The notes beneath the pieces are model-generated. The model was not told where the DNA came from, searched no databases, and saw only the letters and a program-made list of their open reading frames with translations. Below, one piece after another: positions 7,548-12,411 of a DNA stretch of 12,411 nt. The DNA is taken from NCBI GenBank assembly GCA_033856335.1, contig JAWVFG010000136.1, positions 1 to 12,411 of the forward strand, read 5' to 3'. The first letter of the stretch is position 1; each line of letters opens with the position of its first letter. A program made the position numbers and the translations under genes. The DNA is from DASUPK01 sp033856335. Lineage in GTDB: Bacteria > Actinomycetota > Thermoleophilia > Solirubrobacterales > 70-9.

Positions 7548-7578
7548 GCGAGGGCGCTCCGATGGGAGCACCCCGTTT
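7548..7578. repeat. Hairpin repeat element, copy B, between divergent promoters
   Basis: GAGGGCGCTCC, a GAT loop, then GGGAGCACCCCGTTT. GCTCC pairs with GGAGC, then a C/A mismatch, then GGG with CCC. It is centred almost midway between the two candidate -10 boxes at 7536-7541 and 7588-7593, so it covers the -35 region of both divergent genes. An operator or activator site is therefore as likely as an RNA hairpin. Confidence 0.7.
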
Positions 7579-7587
7579 CATTTGGGA

Positions 7588-7593
7588 TAGGGT
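7588..7593 (+). promoter_or_regulatory. Candidate -10 box (TAGGGT) for the small membrane protein
   Basis: TAGGGT ends 7 bases before the ATG at 7601, the same spacing and the same ATAGGGTCG context as the divergent LLM gene on the other strand. Confidence 0.5.
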
Positions 7594-7600
7594 CGAAGCA

Positions 7601-8089
7601 ATGGATACCTCCAAGCTCGACCGCTCGGAGATCATCGGCATGGCCGCCGCGACGGTGCTGGTGATCAGCCTGTTCCTCGAGTGGTTCTCGCTGTCCACCG
7701 ACCCCAGCGTGGTCCAGCGCGGCAGCGACCCGGCCAACTGGGCCTGCGGCGTGGGCGGCTCCAGCTGCAGCGCCTGGGACACCTTCCCGATCGCGCGCTG
7801 GCTCCTGCTCCTGGCGGCGGCGGCGCCGTTCATCCTCGCCTGGATCGTCGTGCGCGGCCACGCGCTCTCCTGGCCGCGGGGGGAGCTGACCGCGATCGTC
7901 GGCGCCACCGCCTTCGTGCTGATTGCGTACAACGGCATCATCGCCAAGCCCCAGGAAGGCCTCGAGATCAGTCTCGCCTTCGGCTACTGGCTCGCCCTGC
8001 TCGCCTCGCTCGGCATCTTCATCTCCGGCGGATCCCGCGCCGTGAAGAGCGGCGGAGGCGCCCGGCGGAAGCCTCCCGCCACTTTCTGA
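7601..8089 (+). CDS. Small four-helix membrane protein of unknown function
   Basis: 162 residues. Four hydrophobic segments are visible: about 11-31 (IIGMAAATVLVISLFLEWF), 66-83 (WLLLLAAAAPFILAWIVV), 93-111 (LTAIVGATAFVLIAYNGII) and 121-139 (FGYWLALLASLGIFISGG), followed by a basic tail. The loop after helix 1 holds two Cys (ACGVGGSSC), which could form a disulfide outside the cell. I recognise no named family; similar short multi-helix proteins are common as uncharacterised actinobacterial genes. I chose the ATG at 7601 over the one at 7562 because the earlier one lies in the repeat element and because TAGGGT stands 7 bases before 7601. The stop is 23 bases before glpX, which has its own candidate promoter there, so cotranscription is possible but not required. 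Confidence 0.8.
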   Translation: MDTSKLDRSEIIGMAAATVLVISLFLEWFSLSTDPSVVQRGSDPANWACGVGGSSCSAWDTFPIARWLLLLAAAAPFILAWIVVRGHALSWPRGELTAIVGATAFVLIAYNGIIAKPQEGLEISLAFGYWLALLASLGIFISGGSRAVKSGGGARRKPPATF

Positions 8090-8099
8090 CTTCGCTCCC

Positions 8100-8105
8100 T
8101 AGCCT
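8100..8105 (+). promoter_or_regulatory. Candidate -10 box (TAGCCT) for glpX
   Basis: TAGCCT ends 7 bases before the glpX GTG at 8113, the same arrangement as at 7536-7541 and 7588-7593. There is no SD and no clear -35 hexamer. A leaderless glpX mRNA would follow. Confidence 0.4.
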
Positions 8106-8112
8106 CTGATCC

Positions 8113-9141
8113 GTGGAAGCCGATCAACGCGTGATCTCTCAGGACGTTCGGGACCCCTCGCACCCGGATCGCAACCTGGCCCTCGAGCTCGTCCGCGTGA
8201 CTGAGGCCGGCGCGCTAGCCGCGGCCCGCTGGGTCGGACGGGGCGAGAAGGAGAGCGCCGACGGCGCGGCCGTCGACGCGATGCGCCTGATGCTCGACAC
8301 GGTCCCGATGGACGGCATCGTGGTGATCGGCGAGGGAGAGAAGGACGAGGCCCCGATGCTCTACAACGGCGAGGAGATCGGAGACGGCAGCCCACCGGTC
8401 GTCGATATCGCCGTCGATCCGCTGGAGGGCACGACGCTCGCGGCGCGCGGCCAGCCATCGGCGCTCTCGGTCATCGCTCTCTCGGAGCGGGGCACGATGT
8501 TCGACCCGGGGCCCTGCGTCTACATGGAGAAAATCGCCACCGGCCCGAGAGCCGCCGACCTGCTCAGCCTGACCGACCCACTGGAGGACGTCGTCCGCAA
8601 GATCGCGGAGCGCAAAGGCGGGGAGCCCGGCGACGTCACGGTGATCATGCTCGACCGCCCCCGCCATGAGGAGGCGGTGGAGACTCTGCGAGGGGTGGGG
8701 GCGAGCATCCGCTTCATCAGCGACGGAGACGTGGCCGCCTCCCTGTTCGCCGTCATGCCCGACACCGGAATCGACCTTCTCTGGGGAGTCGGCGGCACCC
8801 CTGAGGGCGTCCTGTCGGCGTCCGCGATCAAGTGCATGGGGGGGCGGATCCTCGGCCGGCTCTGGCCCCGCGACGACGACGAGCGCAAGGCCGCCGAGGA
8901 CGCCGGCTACGACCTCGACCGCGTACTGGGCACCGACGACCTGGTCTCCGGCGACGACGTCTTCTTCGCCGCAACCGGCGTCACCGACGGCGACCTGCTC
9001 GATGGCGTCCGCTACCTGGACGACGGCCACGCGACGACCGAGTCGCTCGTCATGCGCTCCCGCTCGGGCACCGTGCGCCGGGTGCAGGCGACGCACAACC
9101 GGCCGAAGCTGCGCGAGGTCGTCGGCGGCAGGTACGGGTAG
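8113..9141 (+). CDS. glpX: GlpX, class II fructose-1,6-bisphosphatase
   Basis: 342 residues, the normal length. The enzyme removes the 1-phosphate of fructose-1,6-bisphosphate in gluconeogenesis; in some bacteria the same family also acts on sedoheptulose-1,7-bisphosphate. Metal and phosphate-binding motifs are intact: GEGEKDEAPMLYNGE (73-87) and VDPLEGTT (101-108), with further conserved stretches FISDGDVA and GVGGTPEGVLSA. In actinobacteria this is usually the main fructose bisphosphatase, and no class I enzyme is seen here. The GTG at 8113 gives a slightly long N-terminus; a GTG at 8131 is the alternative, but TAGCCT lies 7 bases before 8113. The TAG stop lies inside a perfect 12-bp hairpin (9131-9157). 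Confidence 0.96.
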   Translation: MEADQRVISQDVRDPSHPDRNLALELVRVTEAGALAAARWVGRGEKESADGAAVDAMRLMLDTVPMDGIVVIGEGEKDEAPMLYNGEEIGDGSPPVVDIAVDPLEGTTLAARGQPSALSVIALSERGTMFDPGPCVYMEKIATGPRAADLLSLTDPLEDVVRKIAERKGGEPGDVTVIMLDRPRHEEAVETLRGVGASIRFISDGDVAASLFAVMPDTGIDLLWGVGGTPEGVLSASAIKCMGGRILGRLWPRDDDERKAAEDAGYDLDRVLGTDDLVSGDDVFFAATGVTDGDLLDGVRYLDDGHATTESLVMRSRSGTVRRVQATHNRPKLREVVGGRYG

Positions 9142-9157
9142 CGCAGCTACCCGTACC
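9131..9157. terminator. Perfect 12-bp hairpin at the glpX stop, probable bidirectional terminator
   Basis: GGTACGGGTAGC (9131-9142), loop GCA, GCTACCCGTACC (9146-9157). The arms are perfect complements and include the glpX stop codon. No T-tract follows, so it may end transcription as a strong hairpin without a U-run, or only protect the 3' end. It serves the convergent glpX and YihY genes. Confidence 0.7.
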
Positions 9158-9163
9158 GGTGAT

Positions 9164-9204
9164 GCGGCCGCGGTGTTTGTGGCGGCCGCTTACGGCAAAG
9201 CCGT
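9164..9204. terminator. Two further inverted repeats between glpX and the YihY gene
   Basis: GCGGCCGC at 9164-9171 and again at 9182-9189 can pair across a 10-base loop (each copy is also self-complementary). ACGGC-AAA-GCCGT follows at 9192-9204, ending at the YihY stop; read on the minus strand it lies just after that gene. Together with the 9131-9157 hairpin, almost the whole convergent gap is stem-forming. Confidence 0.45.
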
Positions 9205-10094
9205 CACCCGTCCACCGGCAGAGCCCCGGTGTCATCCCGCTCGTGCCTGAGCGAGTTGATCACCGCGCCGGCAAGCAGGGCCAGGCTGATCGCGTAGAAC
9301 CAGACCAGGGCGATCAGGATGAAGCCGATGGTCCCGCCGATCCGGTGCAGGTCGGAGACGCTGGTGAGATAGAGGGGGAAGATGTAGTTGCCGGCCGAGG
9401 TGACCAGGGCGAAGAAGAGCGCGCCAGGCCAGACCGAGCGCCAGGGCATGTGTCCCTTCGGGACGGCCCAGTAGATCGACGAGATGATCAGGAACGTCGC
9501 CAACAGGCCGCCGACCACCACGATCAGGGTCCGGGTTGCGCCCCAGTTGGAGAGGCCGAACGGCAGGTTGTTCGTGCTGGTGAGGACGGCGCTCTCGATC
9601 GTCGGCACGGAGACGCTCGCCAGGAGCAGCAGCAGCAGCCCGAACAGCATCACCAGCGAGAAGCGCTTCTGCTGGACCCATCCGCGGCATTCGACGTGGT
9701 AGATGCGGCAGAAGGCCGTGTCCATCGCGCCCCAGAACGAGGCGCCGATCCAGATCCCGCCGACGACGGCAGCGATCCCGATCGTCGTCGAGCTGGCGCG
9801 CACCCGATCGATCGCGTCCGTCAGCGTTCCCTGCTCGGTGTTGGGGAAGAGCCGCTGAATGTCCATCACCACCCCGCGCTCGACGTCCCCGCTGTTGACG
9901 ACCTGCCCGAAGATGAAGAGGACGAGCAGGGCAAACGGGAAGACCGCCAGCATCAGGTTGTAGGCGACCATGCCCGAGAGACCCGTGATGTTCTCTTTGT
10001 AGGCGCGGTTCCAGAACGCCTGCGCCCAGCGATGCCGCCAGAGCTGCCACCGCGGGTGCTGCGGCTCCGATCTGCCGATTGGCCAGACGCTCAC
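9204..10094 (-). CDS. YihY/BrkB family integral membrane protein
   Basis: About 296 residues from the GTG at 10094, normal for the family. The family signature begins with a cytoplasmic helix (RWAQAFWNRAYKENITGLSGMVAYN), followed by six hydrophobic segments, including MLAVFPFALLVLFIFGQVV, TIGIAAVVGGIWIGASF with the conserved MDTAFCRIYHVE stretch, LVMLFGLLLLLLASVSV, TLIVVVGGLLATFLIISSIYW, WPGALFFALVTSAGNYIF and TIGFILIALVWFYAISLALLAGAVIN. Members were once thought to be RNase BN; that was disproved and the function is unknown, with transport or envelope roles proposed. The frame stays open to a GTG at 10235, but the extra 47 residues would be encoded by a hairpin repeat that is noncoding elsewhere in the window, so I prefer the shorter form. 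The start is uncertain: no SD is seen. Confidence 0.9.
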   Translation of the reverse strand: MSVWPIGRSEPQHPRWQLWRHRWAQAFWNRAYKENITGLSGMVAYNLMLAVFPFALLVLFIFGQVVNSGDVERGVVMDIQRLFPNTEQGTLTDAIDRVRASSTTIGIAAVVGGIWIGASFWGAMDTAFCRIYHVECRGWVQQKRFSLVMLFGLLLLLLASVSVPTIESAVLTSTNNLPFGLSNWGATRTLIVVVGGLLATFLIISSIYWAVPKGHMPWRSVWPGALFFALVTSAGNYIFPLYLTSVSDLHRIGGTIGFILIALVWFYAISLALLAGAVINSLRHERDDTGALPVDG

Positions 10095-10163
10095 GGGTAA
10101 CGAACGTCCGCGCAGGGGTACCTCGATGGGCGTCCGGAACTTTCCGGCAATACGCTTGTTGAT

Positions 10164-10203
10164 GCGAGGGTGCTCCGAGGCGAAGCCGAGGTGCAACCCG
10201 TTT
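10164..10203. repeat. Hairpin repeat element, copy C, with enlarged loop
   Basis: GCGAGGGTGCTCC (10164-10176), then GAGGCGAAGCCGA containing a small GGC-GAA-GCC stem, then GGTGCAACCCGTTT. The outer arms match copies A and B, but the middle is expanded and the right arm reads GGTGC rather than GGAGC. It lies between the divergent YihY and rpoD genes. Confidence 0.6.
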
Positions 10204-10222
10204 GATGGCGAAGCGGGTTGCA
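10192..10222. repeat. Perfect 9-bp inverted repeat overlapping copy C
   Basis: TGCAACCCG (10192-10200), a 13-base loop, CGGGTTGCA (10214-10222). It shares its left arm with repeat copy C, so the two stems cannot form together. It ends 16 bases before the rpoD -35 hexamer. Confidence 0.65.
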
Positions 10223-10238
10223 GTGCCTGGGGCACGCT

Positions 10239-10267
10239 TTGACTTCAAAAAGTAAAGTGGCTACCAT
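10239..10267 (+). promoter_or_regulatory. rpoD promoter, TTGACT-17-TACCAT
   Basis: A -35 hexamer TTGACT (10239-10244) and a -10 hexamer TACCAT (10262-10267) are separated by the ideal 17 bases. This is the best sigma-70-type promoter in the window. Transcription would begin near 10274, giving a leader of about 210 bases before the rpoD ATG. Confidence 0.65.
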
Positions 10268-10319
10268 GGTCAGGGACGTTGAGGAAGAATCGCGAGAGCT
10301 AGGCGTGAGGAATGGAACG

Positions 10320-10353
10320 AAGCGCGGATGCGGCCAAGCCGCTCTGCGTTTTT
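10320..10353 (+). terminator. Intrinsic-terminator-like hairpin in the rpoD leader
   Basis: CGCGGA (10323-10328) pairs with TCTGCG (10343-10348), and GCGG (10330-10333) with CCGC (10339-10342), around a CCAAG loop and one bulged T. Five T residues follow at 10349-10353. Stem plus T-run is the form of a Rho-independent terminator, which is rare in this GC-rich window. It lies about 50-80 bases after the predicted transcription start and well before rpoD, so it could be an attenuator or could end a short leader RNA. Confidence 0.55.
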
Positions 10354-10484
10354 GTGGCCTTTGAGGGGGATTTGAGTAAAGATTTCTCGTCAGCGGCCGA
10401 CATGAGTACTGGCCCGCCAGAATTAGGTAAGCAACCGGGCAGCCAGGAAATCGAAAGACAGCCAGGAAGGAAGAGCGTAAGCGA

Positions 10485-11585
10485 ATGCTCGTAGCCGAGA
10501 TCCAAGAACTTGAAGAAGTAAAGACGCTGGTCACCAGGGGCCAGCAGCTGGGCGTGCTCACGTTCGGTGATGTCGCCACCGCTGTGTCCGAGGTCGAGCT
10601 CGACGAATCAGACGTCGAGGATCTCTACGGGCACCTCGAGAAGGTCGGCATCGAGCTGGTCGAGGACCTCGACCCGGCGCAGAAGTCCGCCGCCGAGGCA
10701 GAGCGTTCCGACGGCAAGCGCGGTCGAAAGCGCCAGAAGGCGCTCGACCTGAAGCCGGACATGACCACCGATTCCCTGCAGCTCTTCCTGAAGGACATCG
10801 GCAAGGTCAGGCTGCTCACCGCCGCGGAGGAGGTCGAGCTCGCGAAGCGCATCGAGCGCGGCGACCTCGACGCCAAGCAGAAGATGGTCGAGTCGAACCT
10901 CCGGCTCGTCGTCTCGATCGCCAAGAACTACCGCAACCAGGGCCTTCCCTTCCTCGACCTGATCCAGGAGGGCACGCTGGGCCTGGTCCGCGCCGCCGAG
11001 AAGTTCGACTACCGCAAGGGCTTCAAGTTCTCGACCTACGCCACCTGGTGGATCCGCCAGGCGATCGCTCGCGCGCTCGCCGACAAGGCGCGGACCATCC
11101 GCATCCCGGTGCATGTGGTCGAGAAGCTCAACAAGATCGGCCGCGCGGAGCGCAAGCTGGTCACCGAGCTGGGTCGTGAGCCCACCCCGGAGGAGATCGC
11201 CGAGGTCACCGGCATCGAGCCCGAGGAGGTCGACTCGATCAAGCGCTCGGCACAGGCCCCGGTCTCCCTCGAGAAGCCGGTGGGCGACGAGGAGGAGTCG
11301 GAGTTCGGCCAGTTCATCGCCGATGAGCGAGCCGAGTCCCCCTTCGAGCGTGCCGCCGAGCTGCTCACCAAGGAGGCGCTGAAGGAGGCCCTCGAGAACC
11401 TCTCCTACCGCGAGCGTCGCGTGCTCGAGCTCCGCTACGGGCTCGGCGGCGAGCATCCGCGGACACTGGACGAGGTCGGCCGGACCTTCAACGTCACCCG
11501 CGAGCGGATCCGGCAGATCGAGAACCAGAGCCTCAAGAAGCTTCAGTCGCTGGCTGAGGCGCAGAAGCTGCGCGAAGTCGCCTAG
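10485..11585 (+). CDS. rpoD: RpoD/SigA, principal RNA polymerase sigma factor
   Basis: 366 residues, a group 1 sigma-70. The N-terminal ~65 residues resemble region 1.1 (LVTRGQQLGVLTFGDVATA, then an acidic helix), followed by a basic linker. Region 1.2 begins at DSLQLFLKDIG (96-106). Region 2 is nearly invariant: ESNLRLVVSIAKNYRNQGLP (136-155), DLIQEGTLGLVRAAEKFDY and GFKFSTYATWWIRQAI (179-194), which melt and bind the -10 element. Region 3 includes IPVHVVEKLNKI (207-218). Region 4 has LSYRERRVLELRYGL and the -35-binding helix VTRERIRQIENQSLKKL (337-353). The retained region 1.1 and complete regions argue for the housekeeping sigma rather than a stress paralogue. The ATG at 10485 follows a purine-rich AGGAAGGAAGAG stretch, with a somewhat long spacing. 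A long leader with a terminator-like hairpin precedes it. Confidence 0.96.
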   Translation: MLVAEIQELEEVKTLVTRGQQLGVLTFGDVATAVSEVELDESDVEDLYGHLEKVGIELVEDLDPAQKSAAEAERSDGKRGRKRQKALDLKPDMTTDSLQLFLKDIGKVRLLTAAEEVELAKRIERGDLDAKQKMVESNLRLVVSIAKNYRNQGLPFLDLIQEGTLGLVRAAEKFDYRKGFKFSTYATWWIRQAIARALADKARTIRIPVHVVEKLNKIGRAERKLVTELGREPTPEEIAEVTGIEPEEVDSIKRSAQAPVSLEKPVGDEEESEFGQFIADERAESPFERAAELLTKEALKEALENLSYRERRVLELRYGLGGEHPRTLDEVGRTFNVTRERIRQIENQSLKKLQSLAEAQKLREVA

Positions 11586-11591
11586 CGGCCA

Positions 11592-11606
11592 CCCGCCTGC
11601 GGCGGG
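11592..11606 (+). terminator. Hairpin after rpoD
   Basis: CCCGCC-TGC-GGCGGG, a perfect 6-bp GC stem starting 7 bases after the rpoD stop. No T-run follows, so termination efficiency is uncertain. Confidence 0.45.
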
Positions 11607-11662
11607 ACCTGTTGGCGAAGCCATAGTCTCCTGACGCAATATCAGCGAGGCGAGGAGAGCGC

Positions 11663-11971
11663 ATGCTGGTTTTCTTCAGCGGACGTCACCTGAAGCCGGG
11701 CCACTGGGACGATTTCCGCACCGCGTGGGGAGGATCGGGCGAGGAGGCGCTCGCCGACCTGCCCGAGGGGGCGGTCATCTATCACGCCCGGAGCCTCAAG
11801 GATGAAGACGAGGTGATCTCCTTCGGGATCTTCGATGTCGACCGCGACTCGCTCTCGGTCATCCGAGGCGATGCCGAGTCAGAGGCGAAGCGCCAGGAGG
11901 AAATCGCCAAGCACGTCAAGGACATCCCGCTCGAAGGGATCTACGAGGTCGTGGAGGAAATTCGGCCGTAA
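11663..11971 (+). CDS. Small protein of unknown function, possibly a dimeric alpha/beta-barrel
   Basis: 102 residues, acidic, with no signal peptide or membrane segment. The pattern MLVFFSGRHLKPGHWDDFRTAW, then AVIYHARSLKDEDEVISFGIFD, a charged helix (EAKRQEEIAKHVKDI) and a final strand EGIYEVVEEI gives an order of strand-helix-strand-strand-helix-strand. This resembles the ferredoxin-like ABM/dimeric alpha-beta-barrel fold found in small monooxygenases and stress proteins. That is a fold guess from secondary structure, not a recognised family match, and no function follows from it. The ATG at 11663 is well supported by GAGGAGAG ending 4 bases upstream. It stands alone between rpoD and pilT, 77 bases after the rpoD stop. 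Confidence 0.82.
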   Translation: MLVFFSGRHLKPGHWDDFRTAWGGSGEEALADLPEGAVIYHARSLKDEDEVISFGIFDVDRDSLSVIRGDAESEAKRQEEIAKHVKDIPLEGIYEVVEEIRP

Positions 11972-12018
11972 TCGTTCTCTGGTCTGGTTCGGTGGGCCGA
12001 GGCTAAAGGGAGCACGTC

Positions 12019-12040
12019 TCACGCCCGATAGGGCGAGTGA
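12019..12040 (+). promoter_or_regulatory. Imperfect hairpin at the pilT start codon
   Basis: CGCCC-GATA-GGGCG can form a stable stem, extended by TCA/TGA beyond a small bulge. It covers the likely ribosome-binding region and touches the pilT ATG. The GATAGGG inside it also resembles the -10 context of other genes in the window, so a promoter is an alternative reading. Confidence 0.35.
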
Positions 12041-12411
12041 TGGGCTTCGATATCGACTCAGCGCTCACCCACGTGGTGGAGCGGGAGGGTTCGGACCTCC
12101 ACATCAAGGTGGACTCGCCGCCAGTGGCGAGGGTCCACGGTGATCTCTGGGCGCTTCAGGGCACCGATGAGCTGAACTCGTCGGATACCGAGAGCGCCCT
12201 GCAGTCGATCGCCGACGAGGACCACCTCGCCGAGTTCGAGGAGAACGGCGAGGTCGACTTCTCGTACGAGCTTCCCGGCGTCTCGCGATTCCGCGTGAAC
12301 GCCTTCCGCCAGCGGGGCAGCATCTCGATCGCGCTGCGGGCGATCCCGTTCCAGGTCCGGACCATCGACGACCTGGGGCTTCCCGAGGTCGTGCGCCGGC
12401 TCGCCGAGGAG
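12040..12411 (+). CDS. pilT: PilT-like type IV pilus retraction ATPase, N-terminal part
   Basis: The frame runs 124 codons from the ATG at 12040 to the window edge without a stop, so the gene continues beyond it. The visible part is the N-terminal PAS-like domain of PilT: GSDLHIKVDSPPVARVHGDL (18-37), then FEENGEVDFSYELPGVSRFRVNAFRQRGSISIALRAIP, and IDDLGLPEVV leading toward the ATPase core. The Walker A and B and Asp/His boxes lie outside the window. PilT powers pilus retraction for twitching motility and DNA uptake; many actinobacteria carry a PilT-like ATPase in a type IV pilus cluster, so more pil genes may follow. PilB/GspE-type ATPases share the core but have a different N-terminal part. 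A GTG at 12037, directly before and in frame with the ATG, is an alternative start. Confidence 0.88.
   Translation, partial: MGFDIDSALTHVVEREGSDLHIKVDSPPVARVHGDLWALQGTDELNSSDTESALQSIADEDHLAEFEENGEVDFSYELPGVSRFRVNAFRQRGSISIALRAIPFQVRTIDDLGLPEVVRRLAEE

Larger units (their letters stand above)
10095..10484. other. Divergent intergenic region and rpoD leader (about 390 bases without a firm gene)
   Basis: This stretch lies between the YihY and rpoD starts and is less GC-rich than its neighbours on its rpoD side. It holds hairpin repeat copy C, a perfect 9-bp inverted repeat, a good sigma-70-type promoter, and an intrinsic-terminator-like hairpin, each listed separately. From about 10365 to 10460 I see no stable element. 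A 60-codon frame (10312-10494) overlaps the rpoD start by ten bases, has no SD and resembles nothing I know; I do not call it a gene. Confidence 0.6.

Noticed and set aside
9164..9189. Two NotI-like GCGGCCGC sites as traces of cloning or a recombination site
   Set aside because: The octamer is not surprising in such GC-rich sequence, and the flanks show no vector or attachment-site features.
9636..9652. CAGCAG-type short tandem repeat in the YihY gene
   Set aside because: It encodes a run of leucines inside a membrane helix on the other strand; codon use explains it, and there is no sign of phase variation.
8832..10100. Long open frame on the plus strand covering the end of glpX and the YihY gene (422 codons)
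   Set aside because: It is antisense to a clear membrane protein and out of frame with glpX; its composition (runs of Arg, Asp, Gln, Pro) is that of a shadow frame.
10095..10235. N-terminal extension of the YihY protein to the GTG at 10235
   Set aside because: These residues would be encoded by a repeat element that is noncoding at its other two sites, and family members do not carry such an extension.
10312..10494. 60-codon frame in the rpoD leader, overlapping the rpoD start
   Set aside because: No SD at a proper distance, an ordinary composition with no known relatives, and it crosses the terminator-like hairpin. Kept only as part of the leader discussion.

Overview
The window is a GC-rich chromosomal segment of a free-living actinobacterium. 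Four things suggest a member of Thermoleophilia, probably near Solirubrobacterales: the strong G/C bias at third codon positions, the ergothioneine genes, an F420-type LLM oxidoreductase, and an actinobacterial FGLLP-type membrane protein. The lineage is an inference; the sequence carries no rRNA marker. I see no mobile element, CRISPR array, tRNA or phage gene, so this looks like ordinary core and accessory chromosome rather than an island.

Layout. 1-1410 (+): 3' part of a membrane protein with a Pro/Gly/His-rich extracytoplasmic N-terminus and an FGLIP motif. 1420-2187 (-): a short-chain dehydrogenase of the 3-hydroxyacyl-CoA dehydrogenase type. 2275-4588 (+): egtB and egtD, the sulfoxide synthase and the histidine trimethyltransferase of ergothioneine synthesis, without egtA, egtC or egtE beside them. 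4617-6020 (-): a carotenoid oxygenase, divergent from a PadR repressor (6078-6596, +); a 20-bp palindrome lies between them. 6593-7528 (-): an LLM-class oxidoreductase, divergent from a small four-helix membrane protein (7601-8089, +). 8113-9141 (+): class II fructose-1,6-bisphosphatase glpX. 9204-10094 (-): a YihY/BrkB membrane protein. 10485-11585 (+): the principal sigma factor rpoD with a long leader. 11663-11971 (+): a small conserved protein. 12040 to the end (+): the start of pilT.

How it fits together. The only clear pathway is egtB-egtD, which converts histidine to hercynine and then to its sulfoxide conjugate. The carotenoid oxygenase and PadR pair looks like a self-contained regulated unit. 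The other genes are single transcription units, many in divergent or convergent pairs.

The points most worth a second look are these. The egtB reading frame has no start codon in its own frame, but one extra C just after a well-placed SD and TTG would explain this. A hairpin element (GAGGGYGCTCC...GGAGCAMCCCGTT, variably spaced) occurs three times, twice between divergent genes. The rpoD leader holds a good promoter followed by an intrinsic-terminator-like hairpin, so attenuation is possible. Several genes have a TANNNT hexamer exactly 7 nt before the start codon, which suggests leaderless transcripts. I did not find a convincing new multi-gene system.
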